In this document: positions 37,944 to 47,352 of the stretch, one piece after another | Position numbering within the stretch: position 1 is the stretch's first letter | How the letters are laid out: each line of letters begins with the position of its first letter | Origin: an uncultured Bacteroides sp. | Lineage (GTDB): Bacteria; Bacteroidota; Bacteroidia; Bacteroidales; Bacteroidaceae | Assembly (NCBI GenBank): GCA_947074275.1 | Contig: CAMTPA010000002.1 | Location: 1-64,000, forward strand | DNA: 64,000 bases | Direction: 5' to 3' | Translations under genes and position numbers: made by a program | The notes under the pieces: generated by a model | Told to the model about the DNA's origin: nothing | The model's input: the letters and a program-made list of their open reading frames with translations, nothing else | The model's database searches: none

Positions 37944-40514
37944 CTATAACCTTTTAAGTAAGTCGAGTGCTTTTTCTACCGCCTTCTCTTTTACTTTTCC
38001 TTTTAGTGAGTCGGTGTTGTTGGTTGTGGTAGAGTCCAACCCTATTTTCTTTCCCAACTCTTGCAACATTCTATCACCAGCCGATTCGGTAGCTTGCTTT
38101 ATCATACTTTTAGTGTCTATCGACACGGTTGGCGAGCTAAATGTGCCGCCTATCTTTAGGTCGATTGTGCCCAGTTTAGACAGACTTGGTAGTTTTACTT
38201 TTCCGCTGTAATCAATCGTCTGGTCGAGACCCGTAGAGCCTGAAAGCGTGATTGCGTAATCGCCCAATTTAATATCAAATGGCTGGGTGAGCAACCTTCC
38301 ATCTTTGATGTCGAATTGGAGTGCCATATCGCGTACTTTCATATTTTTCAAGCTGGGTTGGCCCACGGCATCGGCTATATCATCTATCACCTTCACACCA
38401 CTTAGGCTCAATTCTCTGGTAGATAGCTTGCCATTGGCTTGGAGTGTGTTGAGTATGGGGTTCATCTCTGCGTCAAATGTTGTTTCCAAATCCATACTTC
38501 CTGAGAAATGTCCCTTTAAACCGCCAAATACAGGAGCCATTTGCTTTACTAAATCCAGTTCTTTGTAGGCTTGCTCAAAACTGATTTCGTTGAGTCGCAG
38601 TGCTCCTTTTAGTTCGGGTGCTGTTTTGTTGGTGGTGACGTAGTGCCCATTCATCAAAATGTTTCCTCCCATTGTGTGTAGCGATAAGTTGCTCATTTCC
38701 ACCTTTGCATCTTTTACTACCAGTTTGCCATTGATGTGTTTCAATTTCATCTCTTTGATAAGAAGCTCGTCTATGTTGGCATTCATTTTGAAATCGATGT
38801 TTTTGGGCACGATGAGCAAGGTGGGCACCTGCTGTTGTGTGGCAGTTTTTTGGTTTGCAGGGCTGGATGTTGTGGTGGTAGAATCGCTCACCTCGGTCAT
38901 AAAATCGTTTAGGTTTAGTAGCTTGCTTTGCACATTGACGTTTCCTTTGAGTGTGCTGTTTTGCAAGGCAAATCCTAAGTAGTTTTCAAAGCGGCTGTCC
39001 AACGTGAAATCACTGTTGCCCACTATCACTTTGGTCTCGCTCAGTTGCAAGTATTGCGGAGTAAAGGTGAACAAAGCCTTGTTTATTTTCACATCGGGTA
39101 TTGTGTTGGTTTGTAGCTGCATATCAGACACACGGATGTGTCCCACAGCCTTTACACGGTCGTATTGTTTTTTAGCAAGATAAGACAACAGACCCGATAA
39201 ATGAATATCGGTAGACACAAGTCCGTTCAGGGTGATGGTTTCTAATGGGAAAACTTGGTCTATCATCCCTAAATTGAGTGTTCCCTTGGCATTGAATTGA
39301 AATTCTGGTTCCGATTGCGGTGTTTTAATCCATCCGCTCAAACTGAATGGGTTGCCTGCCAATCGGAAATCGAATGGCTCGATCGTGACCGAAGTTTTAT
39401 CTATCTTTCCGCCGGGGTTGTAAACTTCGGCTTGTATGTTTATTTGGTCTATTCCTGCTGGGAGCGATGGATATTGGAATTGTCCGTTTTCTACATTCAA
39501 AGCAAGGTGGAAAGTGGGCACAATGCTGTCGCCTATCACATCGCCTTTGGCCGAGGCTACCAATTGAGCAGTGCCTTGAGTTTGCAGTTGCTCAAAGTCG
39601 GTGGTATAGATAGAAGGTACCAGCGAAAGCAACTCTTTGAAAGAGATTTCGTTGGTGGCAAGATGAAGATCCATTGACTTGATGGAGTCGCCCAGTGTGA
39701 ACCAACCGCCAAAGCTGGTGGTGATGGCGTTGAGGCAAACTTTGTTCTCTTTTAGCACGTACTTCTGACTTGCAAAATCGGCATCCAAATACATCTCTGT
39801 CGATAGTGTGACATTCGACATATAGGGCACACCGTGGCTTTGCAGGCTGATGAACGATGCACCTCCTTGTAGGTTTACCACCGTTTGGTTGCTACTGAAA
39901 TCGCCCGAACACAATAGATTGAAATTTTCCACACTTCCATATAGGTCGGCTTTGCGATTGTCGTACACCACATTCATATTAGTGATAACAAAGCGATCGA
40001 GATTGATGTGTAATGTAGAATCGCTGACTGCGATTTTCTCTTCTATTTTTCTGTGGTCTTCCTTTTTTATTTCATTGATGGTGTCTGCTTTCAAGATGTT
40101 CCAATTGGCCTTTCCGCAGGGCAGCACAATGGCGTTGAAAGTGGAATTGGTCAGTTCGATGTTGGTAACTTCGTAACCGCTTTTCCCTAAAAACGAAAAC
40201 AGGTTTACACCAGCCGTCAAACCATCGGCTTTTACCAATGTGTCTGCCTCAAACTCATCTACTCCTTTAATCCAAAAATTTTCTAACGTGACCGATACCA
40301 TCGGGAAGTTGCGAAAGATGCTAATGTCCAACTTTTGAAAATCGAACTGTGCATTCAGTAGTTTGTTACCCTCTTTTTTTATCATCTCATCTATCTTTCC
40401 GCGAAAGGCGAATGGAAGAATTAGTGCGATAACAATGGCAGCCAAAATAAGGATGCTTATGGCTTGAATAATCTTTCTCATATTTTTCGTTTGCTTTAAA
40501 TCAATCTGCTTCAA
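37944..40514 (-). CDS. AsmA family protein
   Basis: N-terminal TM, long AsmA-like domain, C-terminal LSGSTGLDQTIDYSGKVKLP. Confidence 0.85.
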   Translation of the reverse strand: MKQIDLKQTKNMRKIIQAISILILAAIVIALILPFAFRGKIDEMIKKEGNKLLNAQFDFQKLDISIFRNFPMVSVTLENFWIKGVDEFEADTLVKADGLTAGVNLFSFLGKSGYEVTNIELTNSTFNAIVLPCGKANWNILKADTINEIKKEDHRKIEEKIAVSDSTLHINLDRFVITNMNVVYDNRKADLYGSVENFNLLCSGDFSSNQTVVNLQGGASFISLQSHGVPYMSNVTLSTEMYLDADFASQKYVLKENKVCLNAITTSFGGWFTLGDSIKSMDLHLATNEISFKELLSLVPSIYTTDFEQLQTQGTAQLVASAKGDVIGDSIVPTFHLALNVENGQFQYPSLPAGIDQINIQAEVYNPGGKIDKTSVTIEPFDFRLAGNPFSLSGWIKTPQSEPEFQFNAKGTLNLGMIDQVFPLETITLNGLVSTDIHLSGLLSYLAKKQYDRVKAVGHIRVSDMQLQTNTIPDVKINKALFTFTPQYLQLSETKVIVGNSDFTLDSRFENYLGFALQNSTLKGNVNVQSKLLNLNDFMTEVSDSTTTTSSPANQKTATQQQVPTLLIVPKNIDFKMNANIDELLIKEMKLKHINGKLVVKDAKVEMSNLSLHTMGGNILMNGHYVTTNKTAPELKGALRLNEISFEQAYKELDLVKQMAPVFGGLKGHFSGSMDLETTFDAEMNPILNTLQANGKLSTRELSLSGVKVIDDIADAVGQPSLKNMKVRDMALQFDIKDGRLLTQPFDIKLGDYAITLSGSTGLDQTIDYSGKVKLPSLSKLGTIDLKIGGTFSSPTVSIDTKSMIKQATESAGDRMLQELGKKIGLDSTTTNNTDSLKGKVKEKAVEKALDLLKRL

Positions 40515-40637
40515 ATACAGACTATTATAATAAAAAACAAAATTAACAAAATGTTTAGAAAACAGGCTCTATATTGTGGTAAATATGAGATAAATAGCCC
40601 AAAAGCGATGGCGTGTCTGGTATGTATAGATACTTGG

Positions 40638-40727
40638 TTTGGTGGGTAGCCCTATCTACCGACCTGGCAAGGCCTACCTACTGCGCTGGCAAGCCCTTGC
40701 CAGCAAACGGGATATACCTATCCAAAA
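40638..40727. repeat. Dispersed intergenic element, copy 2 (inverted relative to copy 1)
   Basis: Reverse complement aligns without gaps to 27539-27628 (80/90 by hand count). Confidence 0.9.
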
Positions 40728-40759
40728 TACCGTTGTTATAGGAGTTGATAATGAGTGTT

Positions 40760-42766
40760 TTACCGCTTTCTTTTTCGCAGCTCTTTGGCGATGCGCCATT
40801 GCAATTCGGCCAGCTCCTCGTTGCCCGCTCTTTCGAGTGCGTTTCCAAAGAGTTCGTGCGCTGTGGCGTGATTGGGTTTCAGCGATGTGGCTTTGTCGAA
40901 ATCGGTAATGGCACCCTCTACGTCATTTTTTGCCAGTCGCAGTTTGCCACGATTATAATAGGCCTTAAAACTTGCTGGAGCTATTTCCAAAGCACGAATG
41001 AAACAGTTATCCGCTTCAAAATAATCACCCATATCAAACAGGGTGATTCCTTTCCGAATCCAAGCATCTACATAGGTAGGATATAGTTTCAAGGCCTTTT
41101 CGTAGTTGGCAAGGGCTGCCCGGTCATCGTGTGCTTGCGTGATGCACTCGTTGCCCATCAGTAGATATTCGTGCGCATACGTTTTCAGTACCTCTTGTTG
41201 CTGATGGTTCTGCTCTTTGAGTCGTTTGTTTTCTGTGCGTAGCTCATTCAGCAAGTTTAGTTTACGGCGTATGTATCTGCGGGGCACGGGTTTTTCTATG
41301 TCGTAGCGCGAATGAATGGCTTTAAAAAACTGCTCCAAGCACTCTTCCATATCGCCTTTGTCGAAAGCGCGAACCGCAGCCACGTATTGCACATCTGCTT
41401 GTGCTTGTTTCAAGGCCTTGTCTATGGCTTGGCGGTTGTTGAATCGGGTGGAGAAATTGACAATCTCTTGCCGAACAAATATGTCGGAGCGGTTGATAGG
41501 CTTCTTTAGCTGTATTCCTTCCAGAGAGGTGCATCGACTCAGTGCTACATACGCTTGTCCGCCTGCAAACACACCACCTGTAAAGTCTATCACAGTGCGG
41601 CTAAAGGTGAGTCCTTGACTTTTGTGTACGGTAATGGCCCAAGCCAAGCGGATGGGGTATTGAGTAAATGTGCCCAATACTTCTTCTTCAATCTCCTTTT
41701 TTTCTTCGTTGTATTTATAGCGGATGTTGCGCCACGATTCCAATTTTACGTCGCACTCTTTTCCGTCATCGGTCGTCACATAAATGGTCTCTTCCGTTTT
41801 GTCGATGCCCGATATGGTGCCGATGGTGCCGTTCACCCACCTACGTTCGTAATCGTTTTTGATGAAGATGATTTGTGCGCCAACTTTTAGCATCAGCTCT
41901 TTGGAGGTGGGCAAGCTGCTTTCGGGAAAGTCACCATCTATCTTTCCTTTTAGTTTGATGGGTTTGCCCGGTAGCTCCTCCAATTTCTTGTCGTTGATAA
42001 AGTCTACATTGTCACGGCGAGTAGCCAGCGTGATATACATATCCTCTTCCGATGGTTCGGCATCTGCGCCATATCGTGTGTTCAGCAGTTGCAGGTCGGC
42101 AGCGTTGGCCGTATTGTTTCGTATATGGTCCAAAACGTTTATAAACACGGGGTCAGATTGCCGGTACACCTTTTGTAGCTCGATAGCCACAAGGTCTATC
42201 TCGCCAAATACTCGTGCATCGAAAAAATGGGGAGTGGGGTAGAAGCGGTTTAGTATTTCACGCTCGTCGCTCTTCACCACAGGCTCAAGCTGAAACACAT
42301 CGCCCACTAATAGAATTTGTTTCCCTCCAAATGGGTCGCGCAGGTTGCGCGAGTAGACACGAAGAATGCGGTCTACGGCATCGATAATATCGGCACGCAC
42401 CATCGAAATTTCGTCGATAATCACTAATTCCACTTGCTCTAACAGCTTGCGGTGTGGCTTGGAGTATTTAAAAAACTCGTGAATACGATTGCGCTGCAAA
42501 CTAAAGTTAGGATCGTCGGGCAGCAACGGATGGAAAGGAAGTTTAAAGAAACTGTGCATTGTGCTTCCACCCGCATTGATAGCTGCGATACCCGTAGGAG
42601 CCAGCACCACGTGCTTCTTTTTGGTGTTGGCACACACGTATTTCAGAAACGTAGATTTACCCGTGCCTGCCTTGCCAGTGAGAAATACCGACTGGCGGGT
42701 GTATTGGATAAGATTCAACGCATCTTGAAATTCTTTGTTGCTGCTATCTACGGTGTGTGTGCTCAA
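40760..42766 (-). CDS. Pif1/RecD-like helicase fused to C-terminal TPR region
   Basis: GKAGTGKSTFLKYV, IDEISMVRADIIDAVDRILR, VHKSQGLTFSRTVID, QAYVALSRC, TPR-like C-terminus. Confidence 0.9.
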   Translation of the reverse strand: MSTHTVDSSNKEFQDALNLIQYTRQSVFLTGKAGTGKSTFLKYVCANTKKKHVVLAPTGIAAINAGGSTMHSFFKLPFHPLLPDDPNFSLQRNRIHEFFKYSKPHRKLLEQVELVIIDEISMVRADIIDAVDRILRVYSRNLRDPFGGKQILLVGDVFQLEPVVKSDEREILNRFYPTPHFFDARVFGEIDLVAIELQKVYRQSDPVFINVLDHIRNNTANAADLQLLNTRYGADAEPSEEDMYITLATRRDNVDFINDKKLEELPGKPIKLKGKIDGDFPESSLPTSKELMLKVGAQIIFIKNDYERRWVNGTIGTISGIDKTEETIYVTTDDGKECDVKLESWRNIRYKYNEEKKEIEEEVLGTFTQYPIRLAWAITVHKSQGLTFSRTVIDFTGGVFAGGQAYVALSRCTSLEGIQLKKPINRSDIFVRQEIVNFSTRFNNRQAIDKALKQAQADVQYVAAVRAFDKGDMEECLEQFFKAIHSRYDIEKPVPRRYIRRKLNLLNELRTENKRLKEQNHQQQEVLKTYAHEYLLMGNECITQAHDDRAALANYEKALKLYPTYVDAWIRKGITLFDMGDYFEADNCFIRALEIAPASFKAYYNRGKLRLAKNDVEGAITDFDKATSLKPNHATAHELFGNALERAGNEELAELQWRIAKELRKRKR

Positions 42767-42779
42767 TGTTCTGTTCTAA

Positions 42780-43565
42780 TTAAATAATTCCAAAGTGTTC
42801 TAAGGCATTCTTTATACCATCCTCATCAACCGAAGTCGTCACGTAGTCTGCCACCTCTTTTACATCTTCTTTTGCATTGCCCATAGCCACACCTATGCCA
42901 GCGTGGCGTAGCATTGTTATGTCATTTCCACCATCGCCAAAGGCCATTGTATCTTCCAATTTCAATCCAAAGTGGTTGATAATGGCATCAATGCCTTGCT
43001 GCTTGGTGGTACCTTTGGCTGTGATGTCGGCAAATGCAGGATACCAGCGTCCAATCTCGCAATTGGGAATTAAGTGGTGCATTTCATCCTCTTGCTCTTG
43101 TGTCATAAAAGGGGTCATCTGGAATATTTCCGTTTCGGTAGCTTCCTCCAATGTACGTTCGGGAATAGGATTTACGTGTAGGTAGTCGTAAAAGATGGTT
43201 TTCAGTAAATCGTTGGGCTGACAGGCTGCTATCGTGTGTTCGGCTACAAACAAACAAGCATAGTTGTTGTTGCGACAGATTCTTCCCAATGCCAAAACCT
43301 CATCGTGTGGGATGGGGGCTTTGAATACTACCTCATCACCCACAAAACAGTAAGCGCCGTTCATTGTCACATACCCATCGATAATGCCCAACGACTGAAT
43401 GGCCTCTAAGTTGTTGATAAGAACTTTGGGGCGACCTGTAGCGATAAATATTTTGTGCCCATTGTTGTGGGCTACCTTTAAAGCGTCGATGGTAGATTGT
43501 GGGATGGCGTGTGTACCGAAACTTACTAATGTTCCGTCTATATCGAAAAATAGAGCTTTCTTCAT
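42780..43565 (-). CDS. Cof-type HAD-IIB phosphatase
   Basis: FFDIDGTLVSF, FGDGGNDITMLRHAGIGVAMGNA. Confidence 0.92.
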   Translation of the reverse strand: MKKALFFDIDGTLVSFGTHAIPQSTIDALKVAHNNGHKIFIATGRPKVLINNLEAIQSLGIIDGYVTMNGAYCFVGDEVVFKAPIPHDEVLALGRICRNNNYACLFVAEHTIAACQPNDLLKTIFYDYLHVNPIPERTLEEATETEIFQMTPFMTQEQEDEMHHLIPNCEIGRWYPAFADITAKGTTKQQGIDAIINHFGLKLEDTMAFGDGGNDITMLRHAGIGVAMGNAKEDVKEVADYVTTSVDEDGIKNALEHFGII

Positions 43566-43588
43566 TTTGTATATTCTTTATTTGGAGT

Positions 43589-43598
43589 TGCAAAAGTA
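43589..43598 (-). promoter_or_regulatory. -7 element TACTTTTGCA for Cof-type phosphatase
   Basis: TAnnTTTG match on minus strand, 24 nt upstream of ATG. Confidence 0.5.
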
Positions 43599-43696
43599 CG
43601 AAAAAGATAGCCCTGCTTCCTACCATACTTGTGGTAATTTTATGGTATATAGGGCGTTTTTTCTTCTTTTAGTTTTCTTTATGTTCTGCCGAATCG

Positions 43697-43706
43697 TACA
43701 TTTGTT
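43697..43706 (+). promoter_or_regulatory. -7 element TACATTTGTT upstream of MalY/PatB gene
   Basis: TAnnTTTG match about 31 nt upstream of ATG. Confidence 0.45.
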
Positions 43707-43736
43707 TTCGATTCTAACTGTAAACAAGCAGCGATT

Positions 43737-44906
43737 ATGAAATACAATTTTGATGAAATAATAGACCGAAAAGGTACAGACTCAGTAAAGTGGGACGGTG
43801 TAGAAAACATTTGGGGTAGAAACGACCTTACGGCAATGTGGGTGGCGGATATGGATTTTCGTACCGCTCCGTGTGTGATAGAGGCTTTGCGCAGACGCCT
43901 CGAACACGAAGTGCTTGGCTATACTTTTGCTTGCGAAGATTGGTACACCTCCATCACTCATTGGGTGAAATCACGCTACGGATGGGCAATCACACACGAG
44001 ATGCTCACTTTTATGCCAGGCATTGTGCGTGGTTTGGCTTTTGCCATTCAGTGCTTCACACAAAAAGGCGATAAGGTTTTGGTGATGCCTCCTGTTTATC
44101 ATCCCTTTTTCTTAGTGACCGAGCACAACGAGCGAGAAGTGGTTTACAGTGCGCTCGACTTGATTGACGGGCAATACCGCATCAACTTTGATAGATTAAA
44201 ACAAGATGTACAAGGATGTAAATTGTTTATATTAAGCAATCCGCACAACCCCGGTGGACGTGTGTGGAGCAAAGAAGAGCTGGCGCAGTTGGCTGCTATT
44301 TGCCAAGAGAGTGGAACAATTGTGATTTCCGATGAAATTCACGCCGACCTCACGCTTCCACCTCACAAACACACCACTTATGCGCTTGTATCAGAGCAAG
44401 CACGGATGAACTCGTTGGTGTTTATGTCGCCCAGCAAGGCTTTCAATATGCCGGGGGTAGCCAGTTCGTATTGCATCATCGAAAACCCCGAACTCAACCG
44501 TCGTTTTCAGTCTTATATGCAAGCGAGTGAGTTTAGCGAAGGGCATTTGTTTGCTTACCTCACAGTGGCTGCGGCTTATAGCAATGGTAGTGAGTGGCTC
44601 AGTCAAGTGATAGACTACATCAAAGGCAACATCGATTTTACAGAAGAGTATCTTCAACGTTTTATACCACAAATCAAGATGATTCGTCCGCAGGCTTCTT
44701 ATCTCATCTTTTTGGATTGCAGAGATTTGGGATTAAATCAAGAGCAGCTTAATAAACTATTTGTAGAAGAAGCACGTTTGGCACTCAACACTGGGACTAC
44801 TTTTGGAAAAGAGGGTGAAGGTTTTATGCGTCTCAATGCGGCTTGCCCCCGCAGTGTGCTCGAAAAAGCGTTGCAACAATTGAAAGAGGCGGTGGAAAGG
44901 AGATAA
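43737..44906 (+). CDS. MalY/PatB family PLP-dependent aminotransferase (probable cystathionine beta-lyase)
   Basis: MWVADMDFRTAPCV, SNPHNPGGRVWSKEEL, SDEIHADL, SPSKAFNMPG. Confidence 0.93.
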   Translation: MKYNFDEIIDRKGTDSVKWDGVENIWGRNDLTAMWVADMDFRTAPCVIEALRRRLEHEVLGYTFACEDWYTSITHWVKSRYGWAITHEMLTFMPGIVRGLAFAIQCFTQKGDKVLVMPPVYHPFFLVTEHNEREVVYSALDLIDGQYRINFDRLKQDVQGCKLFILSNPHNPGGRVWSKEELAQLAAICQESGTIVISDEIHADLTLPPHKHTTYALVSEQARMNSLVFMSPSKAFNMPGVASSYCIIENPELNRRFQSYMQASEFSEGHLFAYLTVAAAYSNGSEWLSQVIDYIKGNIDFTEEYLQRFIPQIKMIRPQASYLIFLDCRDLGLNQEQLNKLFVEEARLALNTGTTFGKEGEGFMRLNAACPRSVLEKALQQLKEAVERR

Positions 44907-44911
44907 AATAA

Positions 44912-44950
44912 CTACTCCCATCATACAATGTCATTGTATGATGGGAGTAG
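44912..44950. terminator. Perfect palindromic hairpin between convergent genes
   Basis: CTACTCCCATCATACAATG-T-CATTGTATGATGGGAGTAG, 19-bp arms. Confidence 0.65.
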
Positions 44951-44971
44951 AATAATTGGATACTTGTGCGT

Positions 44972-45868
44972 TTATAATTTATCAATCACTTCCATCTCCA
45001 ACCCTGTAGTCTTCTGTATCATTTCGATAGGTGCACCCAGTTGCTTCATAGAACGAGCCATCTTCATACGCTCCTCTTCACGTCCTTCTTCACGTCCTTT
45101 TTCCATTCCCTTTTCCATTCCCTTTTCAAGACCTTCTTCATATCCCTTTTCGAGTCCATCTTGGGTAGCTGCCTCTATTACTGATAGATATGTTCGGTAG
45201 GAGTTCAGGCTGTTGTTGTAGCGCACACGGTCGTCGGGCGATAAAGCTTGCACGTCGACTATCTCTTCAAGCTTCTCGAACACCGCTTTCTGTGCCTTGA
45301 AAGGCATACGTTTTAAAGTTTCCATATTTTTCAATACAAATATCCAACGTTCAAAATTATTCTCACATTCCTGCTCTGTCTTGGTAAACAAGGGTAGAGC
45401 TATAAAGATGGGACGTAGCTTATCCGAGAACAGCTTTCCCGTGTCACGGTCTGCCAATATAACATCCGTGCGCAGTTTCTGGTTTTCGTCTCCAAACAGG
45501 AAGTTCATCAGGAACACCCCGTACACCGCCTTGATGTTGAACATCCAGTTCTCGCCCTTCTCGCCTTGCCGGGTGATGGCACTCGACAGGTAGAACAACG
45601 CCCGCTCCTTGAAATGCACCTGTGAACGGTTCTGCATCTCCACGATAATCTGCTCGCCCGTGTCGGTGGTGCAATAAATGTCGTATATCACCACTCGCTC
45701 ATCTGGATAGAAAGGCATCTGTTCGTTGTTGAGGAAAGTAAGGTCCGTTATCACCCGCTCACCTTCGAGCAATGCGTTCAAGAAGTCTATCAACAACTCT
45801 TTGGTCACCTCTTGGCCGAATATTTTTTTGAACCCGTAGTCGGTAAACGGGTTGATGAATCTGCTCAT
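44972..45868 (-). CDS. Rpn family recombination-promoting nuclease / PD-(D/E)XK transposase-like protein
   Basis: NPFTDYGFKKIFGQE..., VDIQ-like IIVEMQNR, C-terminal GLEKGYEEGLEKGMEKGMEKGREEGREE. Confidence 0.9.
   Translation of the reverse strand: MSRFINPFTDYGFKKIFGQEVTKELLIDFLNALLEGERVITDLTFLNNEQMPFYPDERVVIYDIYCTTDTGEQIIVEMQNRSQVHFKERALFYLSSAITRQGEKGENWMFNIKAVYGVFLMNFLFGDENQKLRTDVILADRDTGKLFSDKLRPIFIALPLFTKTEQECENNFERWIFVLKNMETLKRMPFKAQKAVFEKLEEIVDVQALSPDDRVRYNNSLNSYRTYLSVIEAATQDGLEKGYEEGLEKGMEKGMEKGREEGREEERMKMARSMKQLGAPIEMIQKTTGLEMEVIDKL
45074..45157. repeat. In-frame 12-bp degenerate tandem repeats encoding seven tetrapeptides (Gx[E][K/E])
   Basis: GLEK GYEE GLEK GMEK GMEK GREE GREE. 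Confidence 0.75.
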
Positions 45869-46032
45869 AATATTTCTAATGGTTTATTTTGTTTGCAATT
45901 AGTTGTTTGCAAAGAAACTAAAAACGGATGAATTTATCTCTTTTCTCCCTCTGTTTTTTTGTGCTCACAACATCAACAACACTTATTTTCACAATAAACA
46001 GTTGATAAGTTTGAATAAATAATAAAATACTT

Positions 46033-46042
46033 TACATTTGTG
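46033..46042 (+). promoter_or_regulatory. -7 element TACATTTGTG upstream of small secreted gene pair
   Basis: TAnnTTTG match. Confidence 0.45.
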
Positions 46043-46090
46043 AGAGGATAATTCTAACTATATTTATTAACCCTTTAATTCTGCAATTGA

Positions 46091-46567
46091 ATGAGAAAAA
46101 CTGTAACGTACTTATTCTTATTGGGTCTTCTATTTCCCGTGTCTCTATGGGCCGAGAACAATGCTTTGCTTGTTTGGACTAAGAGTGGCGAAAAAGTGTC
46201 CTATCTGTTGAGCGACCGCCCCGTGGTGTCTTACTCGGGCGACGATCTGCTTTTGACTACCACTGAGGTGAGCGTGGCCTACCCACTTGGCGACCTTCAC
46301 AAATTTACTTTCGATGAATCTTCTACTACGGGCATCGGTGATGCGATAGAAGATGTAAGCAGCTCTATGGAGTATCGTGACAACACGCTGTTTTTTACCA
46401 GCTTGAACTCCGGCTCGATGGTTTGGATTTACTCCACTTCGGGGCACTTGATGGATAGCGGAAAAGCGGATGCCAATGGCGCGCTTACTTTCTCTGTTTC
46501 TACCTACGAAAAGGGTATGTATATTTTGAAAACCGAAACACTCACTTATAAAATTATCAAGCAATGA
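46091..46567 (+). CDS. Small secreted protein with T9SS CTD-like C-terminus
   Basis: Signal peptide; C-terminal GSMVWIYSTSGHLMDSGKADANGALTFSVSTYEKGMYILKTETLTYKIIKQ. Confidence 0.65.
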   Translation: MRKTVTYLFLLGLLFPVSLWAENNALLVWTKSGEKVSYLLSDRPVVSYSGDDLLLTTTEVSVAYPLGDLHKFTFDESSTTGIGDAIEDVSSSMEYRDNTLFFTSLNSGSMVWIYSTSGHLMDSGKADANGALTFSVSTYEKGMYILKTETLTYKIIKQ

Positions 46568-47295
46568 AACATTCTGTACTATTTAAACTCTCTTTACTGA
46601 GTTTGTTGTTTTCTCTATTGGCTATTAACGTGCAAGCACAAGGTTTCACTGTTCACGAAAAAAACAAAAGTGCTACTTATTATCCTCACGAAAGAGTAGA
46701 TAGCATTGTATTTTCTACTACTGCTTCTACTGACAAGCCTTCTACTGATACCCCTGCGCCCACTTCAGGTACAGCCATCGACTTGGGTTTGAGTGTGAAA
46801 TGGGCTGCTTACAACGTAGGTGCTACTGTTCCCGAAGAGTATGGTGGTTACTATGCTTGGGGTGAATTGGGAGAGAAAAGCAATTATGATCGGGACACCT
46901 ATCAATATAAAGAGGCTTATATCGGTGATAACATCAGCGGCACGCAATACGACGTGGCCCGTGCCAAGTGGGGTGATAGCTGGCGTATGCCCACTTTGGC
47001 GGAATTTAAGGAACTTGACAACAAGTGCAAGTGGGAATGGGCTACCTACAACGGTGTAGATGGTCGATTGGTGACAGGGCCTAACGGTAATAGCATATTT
47101 TTTCCTGCTGCGGGTAACCGTGATGAGGAATATATAGACGGCATAGGCAGCATTGGCCGCTATTGGTCAGGTACATTCGCAAGCAGTAAAGATGGTACAT
47201 ATGGTCTTTATTTTTATGATAGTGATGGTCGCCTTCCGGGAATCAGATCTTTCGAATCCTACTACGGTAGGTCAGTGCGCCCCGTCTCAGACTAA
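46564..47295 (+). CDS. Secreted FISUMP-like (Fibrobacter major paralogous / C-type-lectin-fold) protein
   Basis: Signal peptide; AIDLGLSVKWAAYNVGAT...YYAWGE...WRMPTLAEFKEL...RYWSGTFAS...GRSVRPVSD; ATGA overlap with preceding gene. Confidence 0.75.
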   Translation: MKHSVLFKLSLLSLLFSLLAINVQAQGFTVHEKNKSATYYPHERVDSIVFSTTASTDKPSTDTPAPTSGTAIDLGLSVKWAAYNVGATVPEEYGGYYAWGELGEKSNYDRDTYQYKEAYIGDNISGTQYDVARAKWGDSWRMPTLAEFKELDNKCKWEWATYNGVDGRLVTGPNGNSIFFPAAGNRDEEYIDGIGSIGRYWSGTFASSKDGTYGLYFYDSDGRLPGIRSFESYYGRSVRPVSD

Positions 47296-47352
47296 TAGGG
47301 CGTATGCTTCGCATTCGATTTATAAACCGATACTTAAAATTATAAACTCTTT

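Noticed and set aside
27539-40727. Composite transposon bounded by the two inverted elements
   Set aside because: The interval holds PUL and housekeeping genes but no transposase or integrase, and no target-site duplication is evident.
44972-45868. Mobile element based on the transposase-like Rpn gene
   Set aside because: Single gene without terminal repeats; Rpn proteins are often annotated as transposases but this one shows no element boundaries.
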